DNA of 57,193 nucleotides from UBA6265 sp964526965 (GTDB taxonomy: Bacteria; Chloroflexota; Chloroflexia; Thermomicrobiales; UBA6265), in NCBI GenBank assembly GCA_964526965.1, contig CAZGML010000016.1, forward strand, positions 1 through 57,193, read 5' to 3'. This document shows positions 34,879 through 43,765 of this stretch, piece by piece; the first letter of the stretch is position 1, and every line of letters starts with the position of its first letter. A program made the position numbers and the translations under genes. The notes under the pieces were generated by a model. That model was given only the letters and a program-made list of their open reading frames with translations. It was not told where the DNA came from and did no database searches.

Positions 34879-35506
34879 TCAACCCGCACGTGTACTCCAG
34901 TTGACATGGGATCATATCCAGCTGGTTGGCATTGCGGTCCTGATAGCGGCTGCCATTGGGGTCCCGGTCGGGATTCTGATCAGCCGTGTACCGGCCCTTC
35001 AGTTGCCGGTACTGAACGTGAGCGGCCTGCTGTATACCATTCCCAGCCTGGCCTTCTTCGCCATCCTGATTCCATATACAGGTATCGGTAAAACGACGGC
35101 GATTACCGCGCTGGTAATGTACTCGCTTCTTGCAATCGTGCGTAACACGTACGTTGGTATGGAAGAAGTTGATGACAGTACGAAGGATGCCGCGGATGGA
35201 ATGGGTATGACCCGAATTCAGCGGCTTCGCTACGTAGAGTTGCCGCTTGCGCTTCCATACATTCTTACCGGATTGCGTATCGCAACGGTTGCCGCCATCG
35301 GTATCGCCGTCATTGCCGCCGTTATTGGTGGTGGAGGATTGGGACGACTGATCTTCGACGGTATCCGCTCACCGAACATGCGGGACCGCGTGGTTGCTGG
35401 TGCAATCATGTCCATCGCGCTGGCGCTGGTCGCTGACTATGCTATCGGCCGCCTGGTGCTCCTGTTCCGCCGCGATATGCGCCCTTCAGCGGAAGGAGGT
35501 CGCTAA
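34862..35506 (+). CDS. Osmoprotectant ABC transporter permease 1 (OpuCB/ProW-like)
   Basis: This 214-residue membrane permease has five to six helices and the BPD transmembrane motif around DAADGMGMTRIQRLRYVELPLALPYILTGLRI (EAA loop, about 110-140), which contacts the ATPase. GGGGLGRLIFDGI near the end is typical of OpuCB/OpuCD. ATG 34862 has AAGGAAGG upstream and lies inside the ATPase gene, so the two are translationally coupled. It forms the pore together with the next permease. Confidence 0.9.
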   Translation: MQYLLDQPARVLQLTWDHIQLVGIAVLIAAAIGVPVGILISRVPALQLPVLNVSGLLYTIPSLAFFAILIPYTGIGKTTAITALVMYSLLAIVRNTYVGMEEVDDSTKDAADGMGMTRIQRLRYVELPLALPYILTGLRIATVAAIGIAVIAAVIGGGGLGRLIFDGIRSPNMRDRVVAGAIMSIALALVADYAIGRLVLLFRRDMRPSAEGGR

Positions 35507-36160
35507 ATGGGTAATAGAGATCCGCTTGAGTTTATTGATTACATCCGCGATAACCAGGACAAATTCTGGGACCTGTTTAACCAGCACATGACGTTGGTGC
35601 TCTCAGCTGTGGCTATTGCGCTCGTAATCGCGATCCCGTTGGCTATTCTCACCAGCCGCATCGAGGCGCTGCAGAAGCCAATGACCTGGATCACCAACGT
35701 TGGGCAGGCCACGCCGAGCCTGGCAGTTCTCGCCCTGATGCTTCCAATCATGGGAATCGGGTTCCGCCCGTCTCTCTTCGCCCTCACGATTTTGGCGATC
35801 TTGCCGATCTTCCTTAACACCCTGGTAGGTATCCAGAGCGTGGATGCAGCAACAATCGACGCTGCCAAGGGAATGGGTGCAAACGACTTGCAGATTCTGC
35901 GGCTTGTAGAGCTTCCGCTCGCGATCCCGTTCATGTTTGCCGGAGTCCAGACTGCCGTGGTGCAAAGCATCGCTATGGCAACGCTGGCCGCCTACATCGG
36001 TGGCGGTGGATTCGGTGACTGGATCCTGCAGGGACTCGCCGTCCGCAACTTCCCAATTCTGCTCGCCGGTGCTGTACCGGTTGCTATCCTGGCGATGCTC
36101 GCCGAGATTGTTATGGGAAGAATTCGCAAGCTGCTCGTGCCGAAGGGCCTTACAGTCTAG
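35507..36160 (+). CDS. Osmoprotectant ABC transporter permease 2 (OpuCD-like)
   Basis: This 217-residue permease is related to the gene before it, with the EAA loop DAAKGMGANDLQILRLVELPLAIPFMFAG and the GGGGFGDWILQGL motif. It begins immediately after the stop of permease 1, with GGAAGGAGG overlapping that gene's end. Heteromeric permease pairs are normal in Opu systems. It is followed, after 90 bases, by the eleven binding-protein genes. No further permease gene is present, so the whole array is presumably served by this pair. Confidence 0.9.
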   Translation: MGNRDPLEFIDYIRDNQDKFWDLFNQHMTLVLSAVAIALVIAIPLAILTSRIEALQKPMTWITNVGQATPSLAVLALMLPIMGIGFRPSLFALTILAILPIFLNTLVGIQSVDAATIDAAKGMGANDLQILRLVELPLAIPFMFAGVQTAVVQSIAMATLAAYIGGGGFGDWILQGLAVRNFPILLAGAVPVAILAMLAEIVMGRIRKLLVPKGLTV

Positions 36161-36250
36161 ATCGGGCGAGTGGCATTGAACTTGCCACCACGTATTTCAG
36201 ACCGCGCAGCGGTTTCGTACCGCTGCCAAAAAACAAGGGGAGGATTTTCC

Positions 36251-37192
36251 TTGAGATACATTACACGTCGCACAATGTTTAAGGGCGCCGCTGCTGGTGC
36301 CACTGTAGCTGCGCTTGGTCGCCCAACGTTTGCCCAGGAAGACATCGAACCGATCATCGTTGCAAGCTCCGACTACACGGAGCAGTTCATCGCGGCCGAG
36401 TTGATGGCAGCACTACTTGAGGACGCCGGATACCCGTTCGAGGTCGAGCATAACCTCGGTGGGACCTTCGTTGTTCACGAAGCCCGAGAAAATGGCGAGA
36501 TCGACGTCCATGTAGACTACACCGGTCAGTCGCTAACAATCCTCGACATCAGTGTGGACGAGGTTCGGGAAGAAGGCGACACACCCCAGGAAGTAAACGA
36601 CAAGGTATTCCAGATCGTTAAGGAAACCTACGAGGAGGAGTTCAATACCGTTTGGCTCGATCCTCTTGGTTTCAACAACACCTACGCTCTCGCCATGCGT
36701 CGAGAGGACGCCGAAGAGCGCGGAATTGAAACCTACTCTGATCTGATTCCGATTGCCGATGAGCTCAGTATTGGTGCATCCCAGGAGTTCACCGTTCGAG
36801 ACGATGGACTGCTCGGGATCCAGGATCTCTACGGTTTTGAGTTCGGAGAGATCAATAGCATGGCCTCTGGCCTCATGTACTCCGCCCTCGATGAAGGCAC
36901 AGTCGATGTGATCTCCGCGTTCGCAACTGACGGCCGTATCGGTGCGCTGGACTTCGTACTCCTTGAGGACGACCTCGGATTCTTCCCGCCCTACTACGCC
37001 TGCCCGGTTGTTCGACAGGAGGTCTTTGACGAATCTCCGGAAGCCTACGACGTACTCAATCAACTCGCCGGTCGTATTGACGACAGTCAGATGCAGGAAC
37101 TTAACTTCCGCGTCGACGATGGCGGAGAAGAACCGCGCGACGTCGCTCGTGATTTCCTCACGCAGGAGGGAATCATCGGGAGCGACTCCTAA
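36251..37192 (+). CDS. OpuAC-type binding protein, copy 1 (short class)
   Basis: This 313-residue receptor is for an osmoprotectant-type ligand and belongs to the first of two classes in the array. It begins with a Tat signal (YITRRTMFKG) ending in TFA|QED, then SSDYTEQFIAAELMAALL and HNLGGTFVVHEA. The ligand-site region reads DVHVDYTGQSLTIL, where most relatives have YTGT. It lacks the Pro/Thr/Glu insert that follows this motif in copies 2-6 and 8. NNTYALAMRRED and FFPPYYACPVVRQ are present. TTG 36251 has GGGGAGG 7 bases upstream. It lies closest to the permease genes, so it may be the best-expressed copy. Confidence 0.87.
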   Translation: MRYITRRTMFKGAAAGATVAALGRPTFAQEDIEPIIVASSDYTEQFIAAELMAALLEDAGYPFEVEHNLGGTFVVHEARENGEIDVHVDYTGQSLTILDISVDEVREEGDTPQEVNDKVFQIVKETYEEEFNTVWLDPLGFNNTYALAMRREDAEERGIETYSDLIPIADELSIGASQEFTVRDDGLLGIQDLYGFEFGEINSMASGLMYSALDEGTVDVISAFATDGRIGALDFVLLEDDLGFFPPYYACPVVRQEVFDESPEAYDVLNQLAGRIDDSQMQELNFRVDDGGEEPRDVARDFLTQEGIIGSDS

Positions 37193-37198
37193 ACACAG

Positions 37199-37234
37199 GT
37201 GCATCGCAAAGCGGGGAAGTTCCTCGCAATGCAC
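37199..37234 (+). other. Spacer hairpin, copies 1-2
   Basis: The outer stem GTGCAT/ATGCAC and the inner stem GCGGGG/CCTCGC (one G-U) form a structured element between the first two binding-protein genes. Confidence 0.45.
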
Positions 37235-37291
37235 ATATCCAGAACGGCATCCGGACCTTTATCCCGGAATGTACAGGAAGGAGCCTGACAC

Positions 37292-38281
37292 ATGGCACAT
37301 CGAATTTCACGACGCTCCCTCGTAGGATCCACAGCGGCAGGCGCAGCTATTGCGTCCGTCGCCGGCAGTCCCGCGGTATTCGCGCAGGACGACACACCGG
37401 TAGTGAGCGTTGGATCGAAGGACTTTACCGAGTCCGTTATCCTCGGAGAAATCATCTCCCTGCTGTTGGAAGACAATGGCTTTGAAGTTGAGCGCCAGCT
37501 CAACCTCGGCGGCACCCTGGTCGCGCACGAGGCTCTGGTAGCCGGCGATATTCACACCTACGTTGAATACACTGGTACCGGTCTCCTTGCGATTCTCGGT
37601 GGAGAACTGCCTGAACCGGGCGATTCCGCCGAAGCCAGCCCGGCTGCAGATGATGACGCCACTCCGGAAGCCGGTGGCAGTGATATGGCCCAGCAGGTCT
37701 ATGACATCGTCGCCGAGCGCTATCCGGAAGAGTTCGAAGTCGAATGGCTGGAGCCATGGGGCTTTAACAACACCTACACGCTTGCCATGCGCCGCGACCG
37801 CGCCGAAGAGCTCGGTCTCGAGAAGATCTCCGATCTTCAAGGACAGGCAGGCGACCTCACCATCGGTGCAACACAGGAAGCTGTTGTACGCGAAGATGGT
37901 ATCCCCGGCCTCGAAGCCTTGTACGACCTCGAGTTCGGTGACGTTGTCGGTCTCGACCCGGGACTGATGTACAGCGCAGTCAACGAAGGCGAAGTGGACA
38001 TCATCACTGCCTTCGCAACTGATGGCCGCATCGAATCGATGGATCTCGTCCTGCTTGAGGACGACCAGGCCTTCTACCCACCGTACTTCGCTGCTCCCGT
38101 TGTCCGACAGGATCTCCTCGAAGCCGCTCCGAACGTTGAGGATATCCTCAACTCGGTCGCCGGCACGTTGGACGATGCTCGCATGGCCAGCCTCAACTTC
38201 CAGGTTGACGAAGAGGCCCAGGATCACGCAGATGTCGCACGTAACTTCCTCACTGAGGAAGGCCTCATCAGCGGCGAATAA
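37292..38281 (+). CDS. OpuAC-type binding protein, copy 2 (insert class)
   Basis: This 329-residue receptor is the longest of the eleven. Its Tat signal is ISRRSLVGS, with FAQDD at the expected cleavage. The receptor core reads GSKDFTESVILGEI, RQLNLGGTLVAHEA and TYVEYTGTGLLAILG. It is followed by the insert of the second class, a run of about 25 Pro/Ala/Glu/Asp residues (ELPEPGDSAEASPAADDDAT), then VEWLEPWGFNNTYTLAM and FYPPYFAAPVVRQ. It shares a 50-base identical stretch with copy 3 (37466-37515), so the two are recent duplicates or have exchanged sequence. ATG 37292 follows AAGGAG. Confidence 0.9.
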   Translation: MAHRISRRSLVGSTAAGAAIASVAGSPAVFAQDDTPVVSVGSKDFTESVILGEIISLLLEDNGFEVERQLNLGGTLVAHEALVAGDIHTYVEYTGTGLLAILGGELPEPGDSAEASPAADDDATPEAGGSDMAQQVYDIVAERYPEEFEVEWLEPWGFNNTYTLAMRRDRAEELGLEKISDLQGQAGDLTIGATQEAVVREDGIPGLEALYDLEFGDVVGLDPGLMYSAVNEGEVDIITAFATDGRIESMDLVLLEDDQAFYPPYFAAPVVRQDLLEAAPNVEDILNSVAGTLDDARMASLNFQVDEEAQDHADVARNFLTEEGLISGE

Positions 38282-38299
38282 CCACGCGTAATTCGCATT

Positions 38300-38355
38300 G
38301 CGAGGATGTCCCTCGCGCATTCCGAACGGCACTTCGGGCAACACATGGTTGCCCG
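38300..38355 (+). other. Spacer hairpins, copies 2-3
   Basis: There are two stems: GCGAGG/CCTCGC (38300-38305 with 38311-38316) and CGGGCAA/TTGCCCG (38335-38341 with 38349-38355, 7-base loop). They lie between the second and third binding-protein genes. Confidence 0.5.
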
Positions 38356-38381
38356 GAGTGCACAGGAAGGAACACGACCCA

Positions 38382-39359
38382 ATGGGTCTACACATTTCAC
38401 GTCGATCACTTCTCGCGAAAACAGCTACCGGCGCAGCAATCGCATCTGTGGCTGGCTCGCCAGCGGTGTTCGCACAAGACGATTTGCCCACTGTTGGCAT
38501 CGGATCCAAGGATTTCACCGAGTCGATTCTTCTCGGCGAAATCGTCGCCCAACTATTGGAAGACAATGGCTTTGAAGTTGAGCGCCAGCTCAACCTCGGC
38601 GGCACACTGGTGGCGCACGAAGCCATGGTAAGCGGTGAAATCGACACCTACGTCGAATACACCGGTACCGGTTTGTTGGCCATTCTCGGTATGGAACTCC
38701 CCGAGCGGGAAGAGGCAAGCCCCGAAGCTGACGCTTCTGCAACCCCGGCCGCCGGCAGCGACTACGCCCAGCAGGTGTACGACATCGTTGCTGAGGAATA
38801 TCCGAAGGAATTCGGCGTCGAATGGCTTGAGCCATGGGGATTCAACAATACCTACACCCTCGCAATGCGAACCGATCATGCTGAGGAACTGGGTATCACC
38901 ACCATTTCCGAACTGGTGGAGCATGCTCCGGACCTCGTTATTGGCGCACCGCAGGAAACCCTCGTGCGCGAGGACGGCATTCCCGGTCTCGAAGCGACAT
39001 ACGGTCTTGAGTTTGGCGACACAGTCGGCCTTGATCCAGGGCTGATGTACAGCGCTATCGACAGCGAAGAAGTGGACGTCATCACCGCGTTTGCGACTGA
39101 TGGCCGCATTGAGTCGCTCAACCTCTTCCTGCTGGAAGACGATCTTTCCTTCTACCCGCCGTACTACGCGGCACCGGTCGTTCGGCAGGATACGCTGGAA
39201 GCGGCTCCGAGCCTGCGAGACGTCCTCAATTCCGTTGCCGGAAAAATCAGCGACGCGCGCATGACCGAACTCAATTATCTCGTGGACGATGAAGGCCAGG
39301 AGATCCCCGACGTAGCTGCCAACTTCCTTGAAGAAGAAGGGTTGGTTGGGGGCGAGTAA
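38382..39359 (+). CDS. OpuAC-type binding protein, copy 3 (insert class)
   Basis: This 325-residue receptor has the Tat signal ISRRSLLAKTATG and cleavage at VFA|QDD. Core motifs are GSKDFTESILLGEIVAQLL, RQLNLGGTLVAHEAM, DTYVEYTGTGLLAIL and an acidic-Pro insert (EREEASPEADASATPAAG). It then has WLEPWGFNNTYTLAM and FYPPYYAAPVVRQ. It is the nearest relative of copy 2, with a 50-base identical block at 38556-38605. The last part (NFLEEEGLVGGE) is the standard end of the family here. ATG 38382 is preceded by GGAAGGA. Confidence 0.9.
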   Translation: MGLHISRRSLLAKTATGAAIASVAGSPAVFAQDDLPTVGIGSKDFTESILLGEIVAQLLEDNGFEVERQLNLGGTLVAHEAMVSGEIDTYVEYTGTGLLAILGMELPEREEASPEADASATPAAGSDYAQQVYDIVAEEYPKEFGVEWLEPWGFNNTYTLAMRTDHAEELGITTISELVEHAPDLVIGAPQETLVREDGIPGLEATYGLEFGDTVGLDPGLMYSAIDSEEVDVITAFATDGRIESLNLFLLEDDLSFYPPYYAAPVVRQDTLEAAPSLRDVLNSVAGKISDARMTELNYLVDDEGQEIPDVAANFLEEEGLVGGE

Positions 39360-39385
39360 CCTCCTCCGAATCTGCGCAATCTGAG

Positions 39386-39414
39386 AAGCGGTACGGCTTC
39401 GTGCTGTGCCGCTT
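39386..39414 (+). other. Spacer hairpin, copies 3-4
   Basis: The 9-bp stem AAGCGGTAC/GTGCCGCTT with one G-U pair has an 11-base loop. Confidence 0.5.
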
Positions 39415-39437
39415 TCGCACGAAAGGCGATTCATAAA

Positions 39438-40406
39438 GTGAGATACTCAGTAACCCGACGAACGCTCATTGGCCAATCTGCCACCGGCCTTGCGGCCGCT
39501 GTGGCCACCGGAAGCGCCCCTGCGTTCGCACAAGACAAGCCGACTGTTGGTGTCGGATCCCACAACTTCACAGAACAGATCATTCTCGGCCACCTGCTAT
39601 CCCAGATGCTGGAGAATAGCGGGTATCCCGTGGATCAACATTTCAACCTGGGTGGCTCGTTCATGTCGCATGAAGCGCTTATGAACGGCGATATTCAGAC
39701 GTACGTCGAATACACCGGTTCGGGCCTGATTGCGATCCTGGGGATGGACGTTCCCGATCAGCCGAGCACGCCAGAAGCAGGTTCCGCGACACCAGCGGTT
39801 GGCGATGCAAGGGCGCAAAAGGTGTACGACATCGTGTCGGAAGCCTACGCGGAGGAATTCGATGTCGAGTGGCTGGACCCGCTAGGTTTCAACAACACCT
39901 ACGTGCTGGCCATGCGCAGTGATCGCGCCGAGGAACTGGGAGTCGAGAAGGTCTCCGATCTGGAGCCCATCGCTGGCGACCTCTCCATTGGCGGCGATGC
40001 CGAAGGCATGGTGCGCGAAGACGGCGTAGCGGGCCTACAAGAGGCCTACGACTTCGAGTTCGGCGACCAGGTCATTCTCGATGTTGGCCTCATGTACCCG
40101 GCCGTCGATCAGGGAGAAGTAGACGTAATTGCTGCGTTCTCCACCGATGGACGTATTCAGGCCCTGGACTTGACCCTGCTGGAGGATGACAGGGGATTCT
40201 TCCCACCGTACTACGCGGCTCCAATAATTCGGAAGGATATTTTGGATGAAGCGCCCGAGCTTCGCGATGTACTCAACCAGCTTGCAGGCAAGATCGAGAC
40301 CGAGCGCATGGTCGAAATGAACCACCTCGCAGACGGCGAGGGCATGGAACCTGCTGACATCGCGAGGGACTTCCTCATTGAAGAGGGAGTTATTCAAGAC
40401 GATTAG
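39438..40406 (+). CDS. OpuAC-type binding protein, copy 4 (insert class)
   Basis: This 322-residue receptor starts at GTG 39438 with the signal YSVTRRTLIGQSATG and cleavage at AFA|QDK. The core reads GSHNFTEQIILGHLLSQML (the only copy with HNF here among the insert class), HFNLGGSFMSHEALMNGD, TYVEYTGSGLIAILG, then a short insert (DVPDQPSTPEAGSATPA). It continues WLDPLGFNNTYVLAM and GGDAEGMVRED. FFPPYYAAPIIRK ends the ligand region. The changed residues around the first ligand motif suggest a shift in specificity relative to copies 2 and 3, which is inference. Confidence 0.88.
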   Translation: MRYSVTRRTLIGQSATGLAAAVATGSAPAFAQDKPTVGVGSHNFTEQIILGHLLSQMLENSGYPVDQHFNLGGSFMSHEALMNGDIQTYVEYTGSGLIAILGMDVPDQPSTPEAGSATPAVGDARAQKVYDIVSEAYAEEFDVEWLDPLGFNNTYVLAMRSDRAEELGVEKVSDLEPIAGDLSIGGDAEGMVREDGVAGLQEAYDFEFGDQVILDVGLMYPAVDQGEVDVIAAFSTDGRIQALDLTLLEDDRGFFPPYYAAPIIRKDILDEAPELRDVLNQLAGKIETERMVEMNHLADGEGMEPADIARDFLIEEGVIQDD

Positions 40407-40501
40407 GCGAGAAACGCCGGGTTGGAAGGCTCTCGTCTCCAACTATAAAGTAGTTTGCCCAATGCATTTGGCATGAATTATATGAAGAGGAGTCTCAATA
40501 G

Positions 40502-41476
40502 ATGACATTCAACATTTCCCGACGAAATCTCATTGGTAGCACCGCGGCGGGCATCGCCGCAGCTGGCTTGGCAGGCAGCCCCGCTGCGTTCGCGCAAGAC
40601 GACAAGCCGACGGTGAGTGTCGGATCGAAGGATATTACTGAGCAGCTGATCATTGGTGAGATGGTTGCCCAACTGCTTGAGAACGAAGGCTTCCCGGTCG
40701 AACGTAACTTGAACCTTGGCGGTACGTTCATTGTCCACGAAGCGTTGCTCAACGGAGACATTGATACGTACCTCGAGTACACCGGTACCGCGCTGATTGC
40801 CGTTCTTGATGAGGAGCTTCCCGAGCGAGAGGAAGCAGGCACCGCGGAAGTATCTGCAACTCCTGCCAGTGGAGACAGCTATGCGCAGAAGGTGTTCGAC
40901 ATTGTTGAAGAAAGGTACGCTGAAGACTTTGATCTCGAATGGCTTGAACCTTGGGGTTTCAACAATACCACCGCCCTGGCCATGAGCCGCGAGAGAGCGG
41001 AAGAGCTTGGGATTGTAAAGATCTCTGACTTGGAGGAGCACGCCGGTGATCTGAATATCGGAGCCGCTGCGGAAGTCGTTGTACGCGAAGACGGGGTCCC
41101 AGGTGTTCAGGAAACGTACGGCTTCGAATTTGGAGACGTTACAACCCTTGATGCTGGCCTGATGTATAGCGCTGTTGCTGAAGGGGAAGTCGACGTAATC
41201 ATGGCTTATGCCACTGACGGTCGCATAGACACACTGGATCTCGTATTGCTCGAGGATGATCTGGGCTTCTTCCCGCCGTATTTCGCTGCTCCGGTATTCC
41301 GTAAGGACACACTGGAAGAGTCACCAGAGATCCGTGACATTGTCAACCAGCTCGCCGGCAAGGTCCCGGATGCACGCATGACGGAGATGAACGCCCTTGC
41401 CGATGACGAAGGCGTGCCGCACGCGGACATAGTTCGCAACTTCCTCATCGAAGAGGGCATCGTCGAAGAAGAATAG
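40502..41476 (+). CDS. OpuAC-type binding protein, copy 5 (insert class)
   Basis: This 324-residue receptor has the Tat signal NISRRNLIGSTAAG and AFA|QDDKPT. Core motifs are GSKDITEQLIIGEMVAQLL, RNLNLGGTFIVHEALLNGD, TYLEYTGTALIAVLDEELPE and the insert EREEAGTAEVSATPASG. It has WLEPWGFNNTTALAMSRE, with Thr in place of Tyr in the NNTY motif, and FFPPYFAAPVFRK. The Tyr-to-Thr change falls in a motif kept in most other copies and may alter ligand contact. ATG 40502 follows GAGGAG. Confidence 0.88.
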   Translation: MTFNISRRNLIGSTAAGIAAAGLAGSPAAFAQDDKPTVSVGSKDITEQLIIGEMVAQLLENEGFPVERNLNLGGTFIVHEALLNGDIDTYLEYTGTALIAVLDEELPEREEAGTAEVSATPASGDSYAQKVFDIVEERYAEDFDLEWLEPWGFNNTTALAMSRERAEELGIVKISDLEEHAGDLNIGAAAEVVVREDGVPGVQETYGFEFGDVTTLDAGLMYSAVAEGEVDVIMAYATDGRIDTLDLVLLEDDLGFFPPYFAAPVFRKDTLEESPEIRDIVNQLAGKVPDARMTEMNALADDEGVPHADIVRNFLIEEGIVEEE

Positions 41477-41511
41477 ATAAACACAATCACCGCTTGAATC
41501 GGTGCTGTTGG

Positions 41512-41542
41512 GAGGCGGCATGGCAAGGCGCTATGCCGCTTC
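41512..41542 (+). other. Spacer hairpin, copies 5-6
   Basis: The 10-bp stem GAGGCGGCAT/ATGCCGCTTC with one G-U pair and an 11-base loop is followed by TTTATT. It looks like a partial terminator. A 5-bp CACCG/CGGTG stem lies just before it. Confidence 0.55.
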
Positions 41543-41567
41543 TTTATTGAAAGGAAAGATACGCACC

Positions 41568-42545
41568 ATGACATACAACATTTCACGTCGAAAGCTCATC
41601 GGATCCACCGCAGCCGGTATCGCAGCTACGGCCATAGCAGAAAGCCCTGCCGCATTCGCGCAGGACGACAAGCCGACGATTAAAGTCGGAACCCGCCCGT
41701 TCACCGAGCACCTGCTGCTTGGAGAGCTTGTCGCCCAGCTGCTCGAGAACGATGGCTACGGCGTTGAGCGTATTTTCAACCTTGGCGGTGCCGCCCTCAC
41801 GCAGGAGGCACTCATCAACGGTGATATCGACACACTGGTCGAATACACGGGCACCGCTCTCATCGTAATGCTCGAGATGGAGTTGCCAGAGCGCGGCGCC
41901 ACACCCGAAGCCGGCGATTCCGCCACTCCTGCAGCCGTCGCCAGCCGATCAGACCAGGTTTACGAAATCGTTAAGGAAGAATACCCTGACGCATTCGGCC
42001 TGGAGATGCTGGAGCGTTGGGGCTTCAACAACACCTATGCGTTGGCAATGCGACGCGACCGTGCCGAAGAGTTGGGCGTTACGAAGATCTCTGACCTGGC
42101 CCCCACGGCCGACGAACTCAACATCGGAACCGAGGCGGAGGCCAGCGTCCGCGACGATGGCGTGCCCGGACTCCAGGAGGAGTACGACTTCGAGTTCGGA
42201 TCCATGACAACCCTCGATCCTGGCCTCATGTACACCGCCGTGGAGCAGGGCGAGGTCGATGTCATCACCGCCTACTCGACCGATGGTCGCATCGAATCGA
42301 TGGACCTCGTGCTACTTGAGGACGATCGTGAGTTCTTCCCACCATACGACGCCGCGCCGGTTGTTCGTCAGGAAGTGCTTGAAGAATCACCGGAAATCCG
42401 GGATGTCCTCAATCAACTGGCAGGAAAGATCGACGACGCCAGCATGACCTCCATGAACAATCTCGCCGATGGTGAGGGCATGGAGCATCCGGACATCGTC
42501 CGTGACTTCCTCATTGAAGCAGGAATTATCGAAGACGAGGGGTAG
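41568..42545 (+). CDS. OpuAC-type binding protein, copy 6 (insert class, divergent site)
   Basis: This 325-residue receptor has the Tat signal NISRRKLIGSTAAG and AFA|QDD. The usual SKDFTE is replaced by TRPFTEHLLLGELVAQLL. NLGGAALTQEALINGD differs from the common NLGGTxxxHEA, and DTLVEYTGTALIVML has Leu where most have Tyr before the final VEYTG. The insert is GATPEAGDSATPAAVASR. It keeps WGFNNTYALAMRRDRAEE and FFPPYDAAPVVRQ. The loss of His in NLGGTxxxHEA is shared with no other copy here, so its ligand probably differs. ATG 41568 has AAAGGAA upstream. Confidence 0.87.
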   Translation: MTYNISRRKLIGSTAAGIAATAIAESPAAFAQDDKPTIKVGTRPFTEHLLLGELVAQLLENDGYGVERIFNLGGAALTQEALINGDIDTLVEYTGTALIVMLEMELPERGATPEAGDSATPAAVASRSDQVYEIVKEEYPDAFGLEMLERWGFNNTYALAMRRDRAEELGVTKISDLAPTADELNIGTEAEASVRDDGVPGLQEEYDFEFGSMTTLDPGLMYTAVEQGEVDVITAYSTDGRIESMDLVLLEDDREFFPPYDAAPVVRQEVLEESPEIRDVLNQLAGKIDDASMTSMNNLADGEGMEHPDIVRDFLIEAGIIEDEG

Positions 42546-42635
42546 GTCGATAACGCCCTTCCGCGAGACAGATTAGGTGGAGGAATGGTGTAGCCAGAGT
42601 GCCGGGCCGTTCCTCCGTGAAAAAGAGAAAACAGA

Positions 42636-43583
42636 GTGACCATTAATCTTTCAAGACGAACATTCATCGGAACGACCGCTGCCAGCATCGCCGGTGCTGC
42701 AGTGGCGATCAGCCCCGCCGCATTCGCGTAGGACGACAAACCAACCGTTACGGTTGGCAGTTCTGATTACACCGAGCAGTTCATTCTCGCCGAGATGCTG
42801 GCAATCCTCGTGGAAGAGAACGGGTATCCGGTCGAAACGGAGCACAATCTCGGTGGCACGTTTGTTGTTCATGAGGCGCACATCAGCGGTGAAATCGATG
42901 TGCATGTGGAATATACCGGCACGGCACTGACCATTTTGGATAAGGCCTTCTCCGAAATCCGTGAGGAAGGCGAAACACCTGAAGAGGTTAGTGACCGGGT
43001 GACCGAGATCGTCAGTCAGGAGTACGAGCAGGAATGGAATTCCGTTTGGCTCGCTTCGCTCGGGTTCAGTAATACCTACGCATTGGCGATGCGACGTGAA
43101 GATGCCGAAGAGCAGGGGATCGAAAAGATCTCTGATCTCGAAGCCATTGCTGGCGACCTTGTACTCGCTGGATCGCAGGAGTTCCTGATCCGTGAGGACG
43201 GTATGCCGGGCATCGAAGAGATGTACGGATTCGACTTCGCCGATTCCGTTGGTATGGACCCCGGGTTGATGTACACCGCGCTCGAAGAAGGAGATGTGAA
43301 CGTCATTTCGGCCTTCTCAACGGACGGTCGCATTCAGGCAATGGATTTCGTGCTGCTGGAGGACGACCTCGGATTTTTTCCGCCGTACCAGGCGATCCCC
43401 GTGGTTCGTGGCGAGTTGCTTGAGCAAGCACCAGAGTTGCGTGAGGTCCTGAATAGTCTCGCGGGCAGAATCGATGAGTCCACGATGCAGGAGCTGAACT
43501 TCCGCGTGGATGACGGCGGTGCCGAGTTCACTGATGTGGCGCGAGATTTCCTCACCGAAGAAGGACTCATCGACGTTGAGTGA
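42636..43583 (+). pseudogene. OpuAC-type binding protein, copy 7, interrupted by one amber codon (short class)
   Basis: Read from GTG 42636, this frame has the Tat signal LSRRTFIGTTAAS and then SPAAFA. TAG at 42729-42731 (codon 32) follows where all ten other copies have CAG, CAA or an equivalent Gln. The rest of the frame is intact to 43583, with SSDYTEQFILAEMLAIL, HNLGGTFVVHEA, DVHVEYTGTALTIL and FFPPYQAIPVVRGE. No other lesion is seen, so the change is recent, a sequencing error, or read through. TAG is used as a normal stop by several neighbouring genes, so general recoding is unlikely. An internal ATG at 42795 would give a product without signal. Confidence 0.85.
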
Positions 43584-43765
43584 CACGCCTGGACGCATCA
43601 ATGCAGGTACGGAACCTGCGGAGGTTGTCCGTAACGTCTTCAAAATGAAGAGGGCATTCGGAATAGATGAACAGTCTGGAATCGCGTGCGTGCGAAACAG
43701 ACTGAGAAGAGGGCCGGTCTGGCAACAGAGTTGGACTGAGCCGTATCGCCAGGGAGAGACATAGA

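Noticed and set aside
37307..38647. Long open frame on the minus strand across copies 2 and 3
   Set aside because: It is antisense to two clear receptor genes, has low-complexity character and matches no family. Similar antisense frames accompany most copies and come from the codon bias of this GC-rich sequence.
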